Assembly: GCA_013289875.1 (NCBI GenBank)
Contig: JABCZC010000017.1
Span: forward strand, 1 to 64,000
Reading direction: 5' to 3'
Length of the DNA: 64,000 nt
Source: Acidobacteriota bacterium
Lineage (GTDB): Bacteria > Acidobacteriota > Terriglobia > Terriglobales > Acidobacteriaceae
Both the position numbers and the translations under genes were made by a program. The notes beneath the pieces are model-generated. The model was not told the origin of the DNA. It searched no databases and worked only from the letters and a program-made list of their open reading frames with translations. This document shows positions 24,175 through 37,563 of the stretch, in pieces. The stretch's first letter is position 1; every line of letters begins with the position of its first letter.

Positions 24175-26385
24175 ATGATGCGCCGTTTTGCTCTTACTCT
24201 CTTCAGTTTCTCCCTGATGTTTTTTTCTTTCGCGCCGGCGCACTCGCAGGGCACGCGCCTATGGTCCCAATCCAGGTTCGACGAACTGGAAAAGGGTAAG
24301 CCCGATGGCGTTGCGATTACGAGCGATGGCCATCTGGTCGCGGGGCCGGAGAGCCGAGCCGTCTTTACGACACCTTCGATGTACGTATGGTCCGTGGCTG
24401 CGGACGGCGAGGGCAATGCCTACCTGGCGACAGGCACACCGGCGACGGTGTTGCGGGTGACCCCGGACGGCAAAACGGCCAAACTCTTTTCCACGAAAGA
24501 TTTGAGCGTGCAGGCTGTACGCATGGGACCGGATGGCGCGGTGTATGCAGCGACTCTGCCGTCGGGGAAGGTGTACAAGCTCGATCCGCAGGCTGCGGAG
24601 CGCACGGAAGAGAATGTGACGGTGGTGTTTGATCCCGCGGAAACGGCGGAGAAGCCGAAGTATGTCTGGGATATGGCCTTCGATGCCGAAGGGCGGTTGT
24701 ATATTGCCGCAGGCGGTCCCGCGGGGATTTACAGGGTCGCAAATGGGCAGAAGCCGGAGCTGTTTTTCAAGAGCGACGAGCAGCATATTCGCGCGCTGGC
24801 CTTCGATGCGGCAGGGAATCTGATTGCCGGGTCGGATGGGACGGGGCTGGTTTACAGGATCGATAAGGCCGGGAAGGATTACGTGATTTTCGACGCGCCG
24901 AAGCGAGAGATCACGGCAGTCGCGGTGGGGACGAACGGAGCGGTTTACGCTTCGTCGGTCGGCGAGAAAGGGCGCAACAATCTGCCTCCGCTGCCGGTGA
25001 CAGGAAATACATCTGTGACAGCGACGATTACGATTGTGCAACCGGGCTCGGTGCAGGCGTTCAACGGGAATACGCTGATCCCGGATGGGTCGGAGATTTA
25101 CGAGATTGCGCCGAGCGGCGCGCCGCGCAAGCTATGGGCAGGGCGCGACGACATTGTGTATGCACTGAAGTGGACTCCGGAGGGTTTGCTGGCGGCGACG
25201 GGGAATCGCGGGCGCGTGTACCGGATCCAGGAGAGCGGCGACTATGCGGATGTGGCGCACCTGGAGGCGTCGCAGGCTACGGGGTTTGCGGACTCCCAAC
25301 GCGGAACTTATGTGAGCACGGCGAATACAGGCAAGGTTTACCTGCTGAGCCATGGAACTGCCGCATCGGGGACCTACGTAAGCGATGTGTTCGATGCAGG
25401 CGTTTTTTCGCGGTGGGGCCGCGCGGAAGTGGATACGGGGGCGGGAGCGAATGCGCACAGCTTCGATTTTTTTGCGCGGGCGGGAAATGTCGATAATCCA
25501 CAACGCGCCTGGAGCGACTGGAAGACGGTGACGCCGAATGTTGGGCAGATCGGCGTGGATCCGGCGCGCTTTATGCAGTGGAAGGCAAAGCTGCATGCCG
25601 GCTCGGATATCGCATCGGTGGGCATCAATTATCTGCCGGTGAATGTAGCGCCGGTGGTGGATGAGATTGTGGTTGTGCCGGGCGCGCGCGTGAGCACGGG
25701 CGGCCTACAGATTCAGCAGCAGCAAGGGATCACGGTCAACTTCCCTGCTTCGCAGAATGCTAACGTGATCACCTTTGTGCAGGAACCGGGCCGGGAGCCG
25801 CTGGCCGCGCAAAAGGACAAAACAGCCGTGACCCTGCGATGGCTGGCGCACGATGATAATGGCGACGATCTCAGCTTCTCGGTGTACTATCGCGGCGACG
25901 GCGAGCAGAACTGGCAACTGCTGAAGGACAAAATCACGGAGCGGTACCTGAGCTTCGATGGAGGGCAGTTGCCGGATGGCGCATACCGACTAAAGGTTGT
26001 GGCGAGCGATGCGCCTTCGCATAATCCGGGAGAAGCTCTCACCGGCGAGCGGGTGAGCGACCGGTTCGTGATCGACACGACGCCGCCGGTGGTGACGGGC
26101 CTTGCGGCGAAGCTGGTGAATGGGAAGATTCATGTGGCGTTCTCGGCGACGGATGCGGCGACTCCGATTGCACACGCGGAGTATTCGGTGGATGCGGGGC
26201 AGTGGCAGTACATGGAACCGGTGGGGAAGATTTCTGATTCCATGACGGAGCGGTTTGAGTTCGATGTGCCGCTGAATCCGCCTGCTCCTGGAGTGGCTCC
26301 TGTTGATGCTGGGGAACATGTAATCACGGTGCGGGTGTATGACCGCGCGGACAATGCGGTTGCGGTGAAGGCCGTGGTGAAGTAG
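24175..26385 (+). CDS. Secreted beta-propeller protein
   Basis: 736 residues from ATG 24175, chosen because a signal peptide starts there (RRFALTLFSFSLMFFSFAPA). Residues about 60-400 contain at least six blades with SMP-30/NHL-like motifs, such as GEGNAYLATGTPATVLRVTP, GRLYIAAGGPAGIYRV and GNLIAGSDGTGLVYRI. The C-terminal ~280 residues contain Ig/fibronectin-like beta domains (DGAYRLKVVASDAPSHNP, GEHVITVRVYDRADN). Likely periplasmic or surface exposed; ligand unknown. The next gene starts 19 bp downstream, suggesting an operon with the ABC permease. Confidence 0.85.
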   Translation: MMRRFALTLFSFSLMFFSFAPAHSQGTRLWSQSRFDELEKGKPDGVAITSDGHLVAGPESRAVFTTPSMYVWSVAADGEGNAYLATGTPATVLRVTPDGKTAKLFSTKDLSVQAVRMGPDGAVYAATLPSGKVYKLDPQAAERTEENVTVVFDPAETAEKPKYVWDMAFDAEGRLYIAAGGPAGIYRVANGQKPELFFKSDEQHIRALAFDAAGNLIAGSDGTGLVYRIDKAGKDYVIFDAPKREITAVAVGTNGAVYASSVGEKGRNNLPPLPVTGNTSVTATITIVQPGSVQAFNGNTLIPDGSEIYEIAPSGAPRKLWAGRDDIVYALKWTPEGLLAATGNRGRVYRIQESGDYADVAHLEASQATGFADSQRGTYVSTANTGKVYLLSHGTAASGTYVSDVFDAGVFSRWGRAEVDTGAGANAHSFDFFARAGNVDNPQRAWSDWKTVTPNVGQIGVDPARFMQWKAKLHAGSDIASVGINYLPVNVAPVVDEIVVVPGARVSTGGLQIQQQQGITVNFPASQNANVITFVQEPGREPLAAQKDKTAVTLRWLAHDDNGDDLSFSVYYRGDGEQNWQLLKDKITERYLSFDGGQLPDGAYRLKVVASDAPSHNPGEALTGERVSDRFVIDTTPPVVTGLAAKLVNGKIHVAFSATDAATPIAHAEYSVDAGQWQYMEPVGKISDSMTERFEFDVPLNPPAPGVAPVDAGEHVITVRVYDRADNAVAVKAVVK

Positions 26386-26404
26386 CGCGGGATGGCGGGT
26401 ACGG

Positions 26405-27655
26405 ATGCACTTTGAGTTCTTTGTCGCTGCGCGGTATCTGAGGGCTAAACGCCGTCAAGCAGTGGTGGGTGTGATCACGGTCATCTCCATTGCCGGGGTG
26501 GCGGTGGGCGTGGCGTCGCTGATCATCGCGCTGGCTATCACCAACGGCATGCGGCGAGATCTTCAAGATCGATTACTGAGCTCGACGGCACACGTGGAGC
26601 TGATGCGGGTAGAGAACGACGGCATCAAGGACTGGCGAGCACTCACGGACAGGCTGCGGAAGACTCCCCATGTAACGGCGGCGGCTCCGGGGTTGTATGA
26701 GCCGGTGCTGGTCTCACGGGGCGCGCTCTCGGGCGGAGCGATGCTGAAAGGCATTGTGCCGGGTGAGGAGCGGACGGTCAGCGATCTGCTGACGAACCTG
26801 GCGGCGGGATCGGCTGCGCCGTTGTCAGAACCCGAGAACGAGACGGATGCTGCGGGGACGCCGACTCCGCCGCTGGTGATCGGCTACGATCTGGCGAACA
26901 CACTCGATGCGAAGGTGGGATCGACGGTGATGGTGATCAGCCCGCAGGGCGAGCTGACGCCGTATGGGCTGGTTCCGAAGTATCAGCGGTTTCGCGTCGC
27001 AGGGATCTTTCATTCGGGGTTTTATCAGTACGATTCGAGCTTCGGGTTTATCCGGTTGAGGGATGCGCAGGCATTGTTTGGCGAGCCGGATGTGGTGTCA
27101 GTGATTTCGTTCAAGGTGGACGATCTTTATCATGCGGACCGGGTGGGTAAGGCGATCGAAGAGGCTGCCGGGGCAGGATTCCTGACGACGAACTGGATGG
27201 AGCAGAACCGCGAATTGTTTCGGGCACTGAAGCTGGAGCAGGTGGTGACCTTCATCGTGATCGGACTGATTGTGTGCGTGGCGGCACTGAATATTCTGAT
27301 CGCGCTGACCATGATGGTGATGGAGAAGACGAAGGACATTGCGGTGCTGATGTCGATGGGCGTCGAGCCGGGGCAGATCCGGCGGATTTTCCTGATGCAG
27401 GGATTTCTGATCAGTGTGGTGGGGACGGCGCTGGGGCTGGCGCTGGGATATGTGCTGGCATGGGTGGGCGGACGGTACCAGTTCATCCATCTTCCGGCTG
27501 ATGTTTATTCGATCGATTACCTGCCGTTTGCTCCGCGGTTGATCGATGGATTGATCGTGACCCTGGTTTCGCTGGGGGTGTCGCTGCTCGCGACGCTGTA
27601 TCCCTCGAGCGCGGCGGCGCGAGTTTTGCCCGCGGAGGCGCTGCGATACGAGTGA
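26405..27655 (+). CDS. ABC transporter permease, LolC/LolE-like (FtsX domain)
   Basis: 416 residues. The N-terminus FFVAARYLRAKRRQAVVGVI followed by a first membrane helix and SSTAHVELMRV is characteristic of the LolC/E family, which extracts lipoproteins from the inner membrane. A periplasmic MacB-like domain fills about 60-260, then three helices of the FtsX domain (TFIVIGLIVCVAALNILIAL, a second near 325-350, a third near 375-400). The likely ATPase partner is the LolD-like gene at 29090, with a phospholipase-like gene in between. Only one permease is present, as in organisms with a LolF-type homodimer. Confidence 0.92.
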   Translation: MHFEFFVAARYLRAKRRQAVVGVITVISIAGVAVGVASLIIALAITNGMRRDLQDRLLSSTAHVELMRVENDGIKDWRALTDRLRKTPHVTAAAPGLYEPVLVSRGALSGGAMLKGIVPGEERTVSDLLTNLAAGSAAPLSEPENETDAAGTPTPPLVIGYDLANTLDAKVGSTVMVISPQGELTPYGLVPKYQRFRVAGIFHSGFYQYDSSFGFIRLRDAQALFGEPDVVSVISFKVDDLYHADRVGKAIEEAAGAGFLTTNWMEQNRELFRALKLEQVVTFIVIGLIVCVAALNILIALTMMVMEKTKDIAVLMSMGVEPGQIRRIFLMQGFLISVVGTALGLALGYVLAWVGGRYQFIHLPADVYSIDYLPFAPRLIDGLIVTLVSLGVSLLATLYPSSAAARVLPAEALRYE

Positions 27656-29022
27656 TTCGCGGCATCTCAACATCCATGGCAATTGCACGTCGTATTTGTT
27701 TGTTCGCCGTTCTTCTTCTGTTTTTCCTCTGGAGTTCACAATCCGGATTCAGCTATTCAGTATTGACCCACGAACAACTTATTGACCTAGCTTGGAAAGA
27801 CTCCATTGTTCCGATGCTGCTCAGCCGCTATCCAAATGCGACGCCGGCGGAGCTGGAACGGGCACGCGCCTATGCGTATGGCGGCTCCATGATTCAGGAT
27901 GCCGGCTATTATCCCTTCGGCCATGTATTTTTCAGCGATCTGACGCACTATGTGCGTACCGGCGACTTTGTAGCCGCCCTGATCCGCAACTCGCGCAACA
28001 TGGATGAGCTTGCATTTGCGCTGGGCGCGCTGTCGCATTATGTGGGAGACAGCATCGGCCACCACGACGCGGTGAATCCCTCGACGGCAGTGGTATTTCC
28101 CAATCTTGAAGAGAAGTACGGGCCGGTAGTGACGTATGACGAGAGCCCGCATGGGCACATCCGGACCGAGTTCGCTTTCGACATCAACCAGCTAAGCAAG
28201 AGGCGGCTGGCGCCGTCGGCGTATCTGAACCATGTGGGGCTGGAGGTTTCACCCCGGCTGCTGGCAGAGGCTTTCTTTGAGACTTACGGGCTGCGTTTGA
28301 AGAGCATGCTGGTGAATGAGCGGGCGGTCGTCGGCACTTATCGGCGCTCGGCGCGGGGCTTTCTGCCGTCGATTGCATACGCCGAGGTTTTGCTGCATAG
28401 GAAGGACTTTCCCGATGATGTGCCGAGTCCGGAATTCGACCTGTATGCGCAGAGGGTGAAAGAGGCCGACACGACGAACGGGTGGGAGCACTACCGGAAG
28501 GGAAAGTTCAGCATGAAGACGCGTCTGCTGGCTTTTGTGATCGTAATTACGCCCAAGATCGGCGTGTTGTCCGATCTGGCGATTCGAGGACCGAACCGGG
28601 AGACCGAAGAAAGATATGTTGAGAGCGTGAACCGGTCACTCCATCGGTATGAACAGCTGCTGGGATATCTGACCCAGAATCCGAAACAGGAGCCGGGGGT
28701 CACGATGAAGCTGGAGAACCGCGATTTGGATACGGGTGCTCCGGTGCGGCCGGGCGGATATCGGTTGACCGATTGGACCTATGCGCGGCTACTGGATAGA
28801 ATCACAGCCCACGGAGAGCCGGTCCCGGTCACGCTGAAGCAGGACGTGCTGGCGTATTACGCCGATCCGGCGGCTCCGATTGCGACCAAGAAGAACAAGA
28901 AGGCGTGGAAGAGGGTTCAGCAGGACCTGGCGGTTCTGCAGGCCATGCCCGTAATCCGCCGGGATTTCGATCCGGCAGAGGAGGCCCAGGTCGGCACCAG
29001 CGCCACAGACAGTTCCCAATGA
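27652..29022 (+). CDS. Zinc-dependent phospholipase C-like secreted protein
   Basis: 456 residues. GTG 27652 overlaps the stop of the permease gene (GTGA), suggesting coupling; ATG 27676 is an alternative. After a signal peptide (ICLFAVLLLFFLWSSQSGFS) comes a helical domain with the His/Asp pattern of the zinc phospholipase C/S1-P1 fold: VLTHEQLIDLAW, FFSDLTHYVRTGDF and ALGALSHYVGDSIGHHDAVN. This fold hydrolyses phosphodiesters in lipids or nucleic acids. The substrate here is unknown, but its place between LolC/E- and LolD-like genes suggests an envelope lipid role. Confidence 0.82.
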   Translation: MIRGISTSMAIARRICLFAVLLLFFLWSSQSGFSYSVLTHEQLIDLAWKDSIVPMLLSRYPNATPAELERARAYAYGGSMIQDAGYYPFGHVFFSDLTHYVRTGDFVAALIRNSRNMDELAFALGALSHYVGDSIGHHDAVNPSTAVVFPNLEEKYGPVVTYDESPHGHIRTEFAFDINQLSKRRLAPSAYLNHVGLEVSPRLLAEAFFETYGLRLKSMLVNERAVVGTYRRSARGFLPSIAYAEVLLHRKDFPDDVPSPEFDLYAQRVKEADTTNGWEHYRKGKFSMKTRLLAFVIVITPKIGVLSDLAIRGPNRETEERYVESVNRSLHRYEQLLGYLTQNPKQEPGVTMKLENRDLDTGAPVRPGGYRLTDWTYARLLDRITAHGEPVPVTLKQDVLAYYADPAAPIATKKNKKAWKRVQQDLAVLQAMPVIRRDFDPAEEAQVGTSATDSSQ

Positions 29023-29089
29023 AGGTCGGACCGGTGACGTCCTCACATCGTTTTTTCCTTTTTTGTGTCAAAGAGTGATAGAGGTAGAT

Positions 29090-29860
29090 ATGGAGCTTGT
29101 TTCCACCGGATCGAGTCTACCGATCGGACCTGAGCATCAGGGTCTGAATCCTTTTGCCGGGCCGGCGCGTCCAAACCTTATCAAAACCAAAGATTTACGG
29201 AAGGAATATGTCACCGGCCGGGGACGGCTGGTGCTGTTCGACGGCCTTAGCTTTGAGGTCGCCGAGGGCGAGATGCTGGCCATCGTCGGCGAATCGGGAG
29301 CAGGAAAGAGCACACTTTTACATATCCTCGGTGCTCTTGATAGCCCGTCATCGGGTGACGTATACTGCGCCTCAATCCGATTGAAAACGCTATCGAGCAG
29401 GCAGGCAGCATCTTTTCGCAATCGCGAGGTGGGATACGTGTGGCAATTTCACTATCTCCTGCCGGAGTTTACGGCGGCGGAAAACGTGGCCATGCCGTTG
29501 CTGGCGCGAGGCGAATCGAAAGCGGCGGCGTTGAAAAGGGCGGAGAAGTGGCTGGACGAGGTGGAATTGGGCGACCGGGCAGAGCATCGGGCCGGAGAGC
29601 TCTCGGGCGGCGAGCAGCAGAGGGTTTCACTGGCGCGGGCGCTGGTGACTGGCCCTAAAGTGTTGTTGGCTGATGAGCCTACGGGGGATTTAGACAGCCG
29701 CACGGCAGGCGTAGTGTTCGATTTAATTGAACGACTTCACGGGACGCATGGACTGACCTCCGTCATCGTGACGCATAATATGACATTGGCAACGCGATGT
29801 AGCAGGATTCTGCGCCTAGAGAAGGGGCGCGTGGAAGAGATTTCTCCGCAGCTGGCGTGA
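29090..29860 (+). CDS. ABC transporter ATP-binding protein, LolD-like
   Basis: 256 residues from ATG 29090 (AGAGG five bases upstream). Walker A GESGAGKST, Q-loop VWQFHYLLPEFTAAENV, signature LSGGEQQR and Walker B KVLLADEPTGDLDS are all present. The LLPEFTA.ENV segment is typical of LolD, the ATPase that powers lipoprotein release. A ~35-residue N-terminal extension precedes the ABC domain. It likely works with the permease at 26405-27655. Confidence 0.9.
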   Translation: MELVSTGSSLPIGPEHQGLNPFAGPARPNLIKTKDLRKEYVTGRGRLVLFDGLSFEVAEGEMLAIVGESGAGKSTLLHILGALDSPSSGDVYCASIRLKTLSSRQAASFRNREVGYVWQFHYLLPEFTAAENVAMPLLARGESKAAALKRAEKWLDEVELGDRAEHRAGELSGGEQQRVSLARALVTGPKVLLADEPTGDLDSRTAGVVFDLIERLHGTHGLTSVIVTHNMTLATRCSRILRLEKGRVEEISPQLA

Positions 29861-30090
29861 GTGCGGAGTGTACGACCTGAGGCTGGCGCAAGCTGCTCTC
29901 AGGGGAAATGGGATGGATGCAGAGGAGCGCACCCAGCCTGAAAGCCGTATCCAGTGCAGATATTTTCGACCTTCTGATTTGGGTCTTCTGTCCTGGGAAG
30001 CGGCGATACGGGACGAAGGCTCTGATTGATTTCGATACTCGGCCAGCACGGCAGAGATCGTGAGGGGGTCAGAACTTTTCCAGGGGGAAT

Positions 30091-32544
<2,454 letters not shown>

Positions 32545-32570
32545 GTTTCCCCCACTTTTGCTTGAACGCA

Positions 32571-32599
32571 GCCCTGTCCATTATGGACAGGGCTTTTTT
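32571..32599 (+). terminator. Intrinsic terminator after clpC
   Basis: GCCCTGTCC (32571-32579), loop ATTAT, GGACAGGGC (32585-32593), then TTTTTT. It lies 27 bases past the clpC stop and just before the convergent YtxH gene end. Confidence 0.9.
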
Positions 32600-32610
32600 C
32601 TTGAAGCTTG

Positions 32611-32883
32611 TCAGATCTGGATGACCTTGCGGGCGGCGCTCACAGCATTTGAGGCAGAATCGACTGCGTCCTCGACCATGCCTTTGCCGCGCTTCGCATA
32701 CTTCTCTGCGTGATCACCGAGGGTGTCGGCAGCGTCTTTCAGATAGTCGCCGGCATCTTCCAGTCCACGACGAAGCTGACGGCGCGTCTTTTCTCCCGAT
32801 TGCGGCGCGTAGATGAGAGCGACGGCTGCCCCCGCTGCTACTCCCACGATGAAGACTGCCCAAACCCTAAGAGCATTATTCAT
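32611..32883 (-). CDS. YtxH-domain protein
   Basis: 90 residues: one N-terminal membrane helix with the GxxxG-like YtxH signature (VGVAAGAAVALIYAPQSGEKT), then a charged, helical tail of the type seen in general-stress proteins. AAGGAG lies about seven bases before the ATG. It is convergent with clpC. The function of the family is unknown; members are often stress-induced membrane proteins. Confidence 0.88.
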   Translation of the reverse strand: MNNALRVWAVFIVGVAAGAAVALIYAPQSGEKTRRQLRRGLEDAGDYLKDAADTLGDHAEKYAKRGKGMVEDAVDSASNAVSAARKVIQI

Positions 32884-33021
32884 GATGACGCTCCTTTCCT
32901 TACCGTATTCAGGGTATACCCGCTATGAGATTGCGGCGCAAGCCCCAGAGGTTGCTGGCGAGCGCAAGTTTCTGCAGGCTTTCCTGAGCGAATCGCCGAG
33001 GCATCAGATCAGAGGTCGACC

Positions 33022-34140
33022 TCAGAGGTCTACCGGATTCTCGATGGGGCGAATCCGCACCGCACCCAGCGGGGCAGCCCTGGGGAGCGATTCAGTGAGG
33101 CGTTTCCGCAACTTACGGGAGAGACCACGGCCGAATTCAACACTGGGCTTTTCGACAAGATGAAAGAGAACGGTCGCCACCAGAAAACTTCCGACGTAAG
33201 TCGCAGGCATTACCACAAACCAGAAGTCAACGCGCGCCTTCGCCGCTGCGACGGCCATGATATTGAGCACGAGAACATGCACCAGGTACATTGCATAGCT
33301 TCTCTTACCCGGCAATACCAAGAGGGGATGCTCCAGGAAACGTCTGACCATGCTCTGGCGTAAGACGAGCGCGGCAACCAGCAATGCTACGGCCGCCGAG
33401 AAGAACTGGATTGGCAGGTTTTGCTCGAAGAGAAGAAAATAGGCAGCGACAACCAGTCCCAATGCGACCCAGGAAGGAATTCTCAGAAGGTACGGTTGCA
33501 GACGGTTACGGCAACTCCGGTCGAGCACTATTCCCAACGCGGAGCCGACGAAGAGTCCCCCATAAGAACGCGCTGCCATCCAGGGCAAGAACAAAATGAG
33601 GGCTCCGATGGCCAGCAAGATCATGATGTTGCGCCGGCGAAAGGGATGGAGCATGAGCACCAGCAGCGGCCAAAGGAGATAGAACTTTTCCTCATAGCCC
33701 AGGCTCCAGGAATGCGCAAAGATGCTCCCAGCCGATTTGGGTAGAAATTCCTGTGTAAAGGTCAGCAGATAGGGCAATGCACACATGAGCTGATGCCATC
33801 TGGTGGCATCGCGGAGCAGCCAGATTGCGGGAAAATACATTAGCAACACGATGTAGTAGATAGGAAGGATGCGGAAAGCCCGGCGCACGTAAAAGCCCTT
33901 GAGGGAAACAGAGCCATATTTTTCCTTTTCGCGTAACAACAAAGTGGTGATCAAAAAACCGCTCAAAACGAAGAAGATATCTACGCCTGTCGAGCCATGA
34001 ATGAACCCGGGGACCTTTTCGTGCATATGGAAGCAAATGACGAGAGCGACGCAAATTGCACGCAACCCATCGAGAGCAGGGAAATAAGACGTGGACCAAT
34101 AGACGGCAAATGAGTTCTCGGTCTCCTGGCCTCTCAGCAC
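33022..34140 (-). CDS. Acyltransferase family 3 membrane protein
   Basis: 372 residues, GTG start at 34140 with GGAG upstream. About ten hydrophobic segments and the family motifs are visible: YFPALDGLRAICVALVICFH (R-containing first helix), VDIFFVLSGFLITTLLL, FYVRRAFRILPIYY and SWSLGYEEKFYLLWPLL. These enzymes O-acetylate or O-acylate surface sugars. No target can be named; nearby polysaccharide genes (about 10 kb away) are a loose hint only. Confidence 0.92.
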   Translation of the reverse strand: MLRGQETENSFAVYWSTSYFPALDGLRAICVALVICFHMHEKVPGFIHGSTGVDIFFVLSGFLITTLLLREKEKYGSVSLKGFYVRRAFRILPIYYIVLLMYFPAIWLLRDATRWHQLMCALPYLLTFTQEFLPKSAGSIFAHSWSLGYEEKFYLLWPLLVLMLHPFRRRNIMILLAIGALILFLPWMAARSYGGLFVGSALGIVLDRSCRNRLQPYLLRIPSWVALGLVVAAYFLLFEQNLPIQFFSAAVALLVAALVLRQSMVRRFLEHPLLVLPGKRSYAMYLVHVLVLNIMAVAAAKARVDFWFVVMPATYVGSFLVATVLFHLVEKPSVEFGRGLSRKLRKRLTESLPRAAPLGAVRIRPIENPVDL

Positions 34141-34259
34141 GGCAGTCTCCAGATTTTGGGTAGTCAGGGATGAAAGTTATTGCGATTGCGGTTTGGTTCC
34201 AGAGACACGCCTGAATCTATATGTTCATTTGAGGCGGTTCAATCTCAATCGTCGTCGAT

Positions 34260-35786
<1,527 letters not shown>

Positions 35787-35884
35787 TCAGTGTTGCTTCG
35801 GATTATAAATTGATGTGCAGCGGAGGCGCTTTGTCGTGGACAGTTGCCTCGGGTGCCCGATAGCCATACACTTAATATAGATCT

Positions 35885-36358
35885 ATGCAGACTAGGAGCC
35901 AAAGCGCGCGGATCGGTGTTGCGATCGTCATTATCCTCGTCGTGATTGCCGCCCTGGCGGTCAGCGGAGTGCGCGCCAACAAGAGCTACTACGTGACGAT
36001 CCAGGAACTGGACGCGATGGGATCGAAGGCTTACACGCGTAACCTGCGCGTGGCGGGCAATGTGCTGCCCGGGTCTATTCGACACAGCGGCACGAGTGCC
36101 GAGTTTGTTCTGGTCGAAAACGCGAACCAACTGCGGGTTTCGTACCAGGGCGAGGAGCCTCCTCCGGATACGTTCAAGGACAACTCGCAGGCGCTGGCGA
36201 TTGGCACGTACGGACGCGATGGCGTGTTCCACGCGACGCAGCTGCAGGCCAAATGCGCTTCGAAGTATGCTCCGGCACCGGGCGCCAAGCCGGGTACGAC
36301 TCCTGTCACAGGCACGGCGGCGGCAGCAATGGCTGCACCTTCAGCCGGCCAGCGGTAG
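35885..36358 (+). CDS. ccmE: Cytochrome c maturation heme chaperone CcmE, Cys-type
   Basis: 157 residues with one N-terminal membrane anchor (VAIVIILVVIAALAVSGV) and an OB-fold periplasmic domain. In most bacteria heme is bound covalently to a His in the HxxxY motif. Here the site reads LQAKCASKYAP, the CxxxY variant with Cys in place of His, which is known from archaea and some bacteria. A Pro/Ala/Gly-rich tail follows. First gene of the ccmE-A-ybaK-B-C cluster, divergent from thiC. Confidence 0.92.
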   Translation: MQTRSQSARIGVAIVIILVVIAALAVSGVRANKSYYVTIQELDAMGSKAYTRNLRVAGNVLPGSIRHSGTSAEFVLVENANQLRVSYQGEEPPPDTFKDNSQALAIGTYGRDGVFHATQLQAKCASKYAPAPGAKPGTTPVTGTAAAAMAAPSAGQR

Positions 36359-36412
36359 GCCGTTTTCTCGATTCCCAATTCCCTGCTGTCGGCTGGTTAT
36401 ACTCCCAACAGC

Positions 36413-37072
36413 ATGGCGTCTGTTGTCGATCTCGAATCCGTCTCCAAGATTTATGGCATGTTTGTGGCGCTGCGCAAGGTTTCTCTGAACCTTGAGCAGG
36501 GCCGCTGCTATGTGCTGCTGGGCGAGAACGGCGCGGGCAAATCGACGCTGCTACGAGTGATTGCGGGACTGCTTCGTCCGACATACGGCAGCATCCGCGT
36601 GTTCGGCACGGAGAAGCCGGAGGACGCACGGGAGCGCATCGGCTACATGAGCCATGCGCCGATGCTGTACGACGAGCTTTCGGGCTCGGAGAATCTGCGC
36701 TACTTCGCGAGTCTTTACCGGGAGCGGGCCTGCATGGATCCGGAGGCGGCGCTCAGTGCGGTCGGGCTGGACGCGACACTGACGCGGCCGGTGGGCCAGT
36801 ATTCGCAAGGCATGCGGCAGCGGACTTCGCTGGCGCGCGTGCTGCTGGCGCAGCCGGAGTTGCTGCTGCTCGACGAGCCATTTTCGAACATGGACGCGGC
36901 GAGCGCGAAGCAGATGCTCGATTTACTGGTGCGGCTGCGCTCGGAGCGCAAGACGATTCTGCTGACGACACATCAGCGCGAGTTGGCGGAGCCTGTCGCG
37001 GATTGTCTTATTACGTTGCATGCGGGCAGCGTGGCGTCCCTGACAGAGACCACGGTAAGGGCGACGCGATGA
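36413..37072 (+). CDS. ccmA: Heme ABC exporter ATP-binding protein CcmA
   Basis: 219 residues. Walker A GENGAGKST, signature YSQGMRQR and Walker B LLLLDEPFSNMD are intact. Together with CcmB it forms the ATPase that releases holo-CcmE from CcmC. Its stop overlaps the start of the next gene (ATGA), so translation is coupled. Confidence 0.93.
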   Translation: MASVVDLESVSKIYGMFVALRKVSLNLEQGRCYVLLGENGAGKSTLLRVIAGLLRPTYGSIRVFGTEKPEDARERIGYMSHAPMLYDELSGSENLRYFASLYRERACMDPEAALSAVGLDATLTRPVGQYSQGMRQRTSLARVLLAQPELLLLDEPFSNMDAASAKQMLDLLVRLRSERKTILLTTHQRELAEPVADCLITLHAGSVASLTETTVRATR

Positions 37073-37563
37073 AAACGAACGCGGCAAGGTATCTCGATTC
37101 GCTGGGCATCGAATATGAGTTGCGCGAGTATGCGGTCGATCCGGAGGAGTTTTCGGCGGTGATCGTCGCGGAGAAGATCGGAATGCCTCCGGAACAGGTT
37201 TTCAAGACGCTGCTGTGCGTAACCAGCGAGCGCGAGCATGTGTTTGCGGTGGTGCCGGGCAGTGAGGAGCTGGATTTCAAGAAGCTGGCTCGCGCGGCAG
37301 GCACGCGGAAGGCGGAGATGGTTTCGCTAAAGGATGTAGAGCCGCTTACGGGGTATGTTCGTGGTGGGGTTACGGTGTTCGGGGCGAAGAAAGACTTCCC
37401 CGCTTATGTAGACGAGACCCTGGAGTTGTTTGATGTTATCTCGGTGTCGGCAGGGACACGGGGGACGCAGATTGTGATGTCTCCCGCGGATTACCTGCGT
37501 GCGGCTAATTCCGGAAAGGCGAGTGCGACGATCGCGGCGCTGACCAAGGACGCGCGACCATGA
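37069..37563 (+). CDS. YbaK/EbsC-type aminoacyl-tRNA deacylase
   Basis: 164 residues. The pattern EYAVDPEEFSAVIVAEKIGM, QVFKTLLCVT and DFKKLARAAGTRKAEMVSL matches the YbaK family that hydrolyses Cys-tRNA(Pro). The C-terminal GTRGTQIVMSPADYLRAAN is also typical. ATGA overlaps exist with ccmA upstream and ccmB downstream, so it is embedded in the ccm operon. A cysteine-linked editing enzyme here is curious because CcmE and apocytochromes use Cys; the functional link is inference. Confidence 0.92.
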   Translation: MKTNAARYLDSLGIEYELREYAVDPEEFSAVIVAEKIGMPPEQVFKTLLCVTSEREHVFAVVPGSEELDFKKLARAAGTRKAEMVSLKDVEPLTGYVRGGVTVFGAKKDFPAYVDETLELFDVISVSAGTRGTQIVMSPADYLRAANSGKASATIAALTKDARP

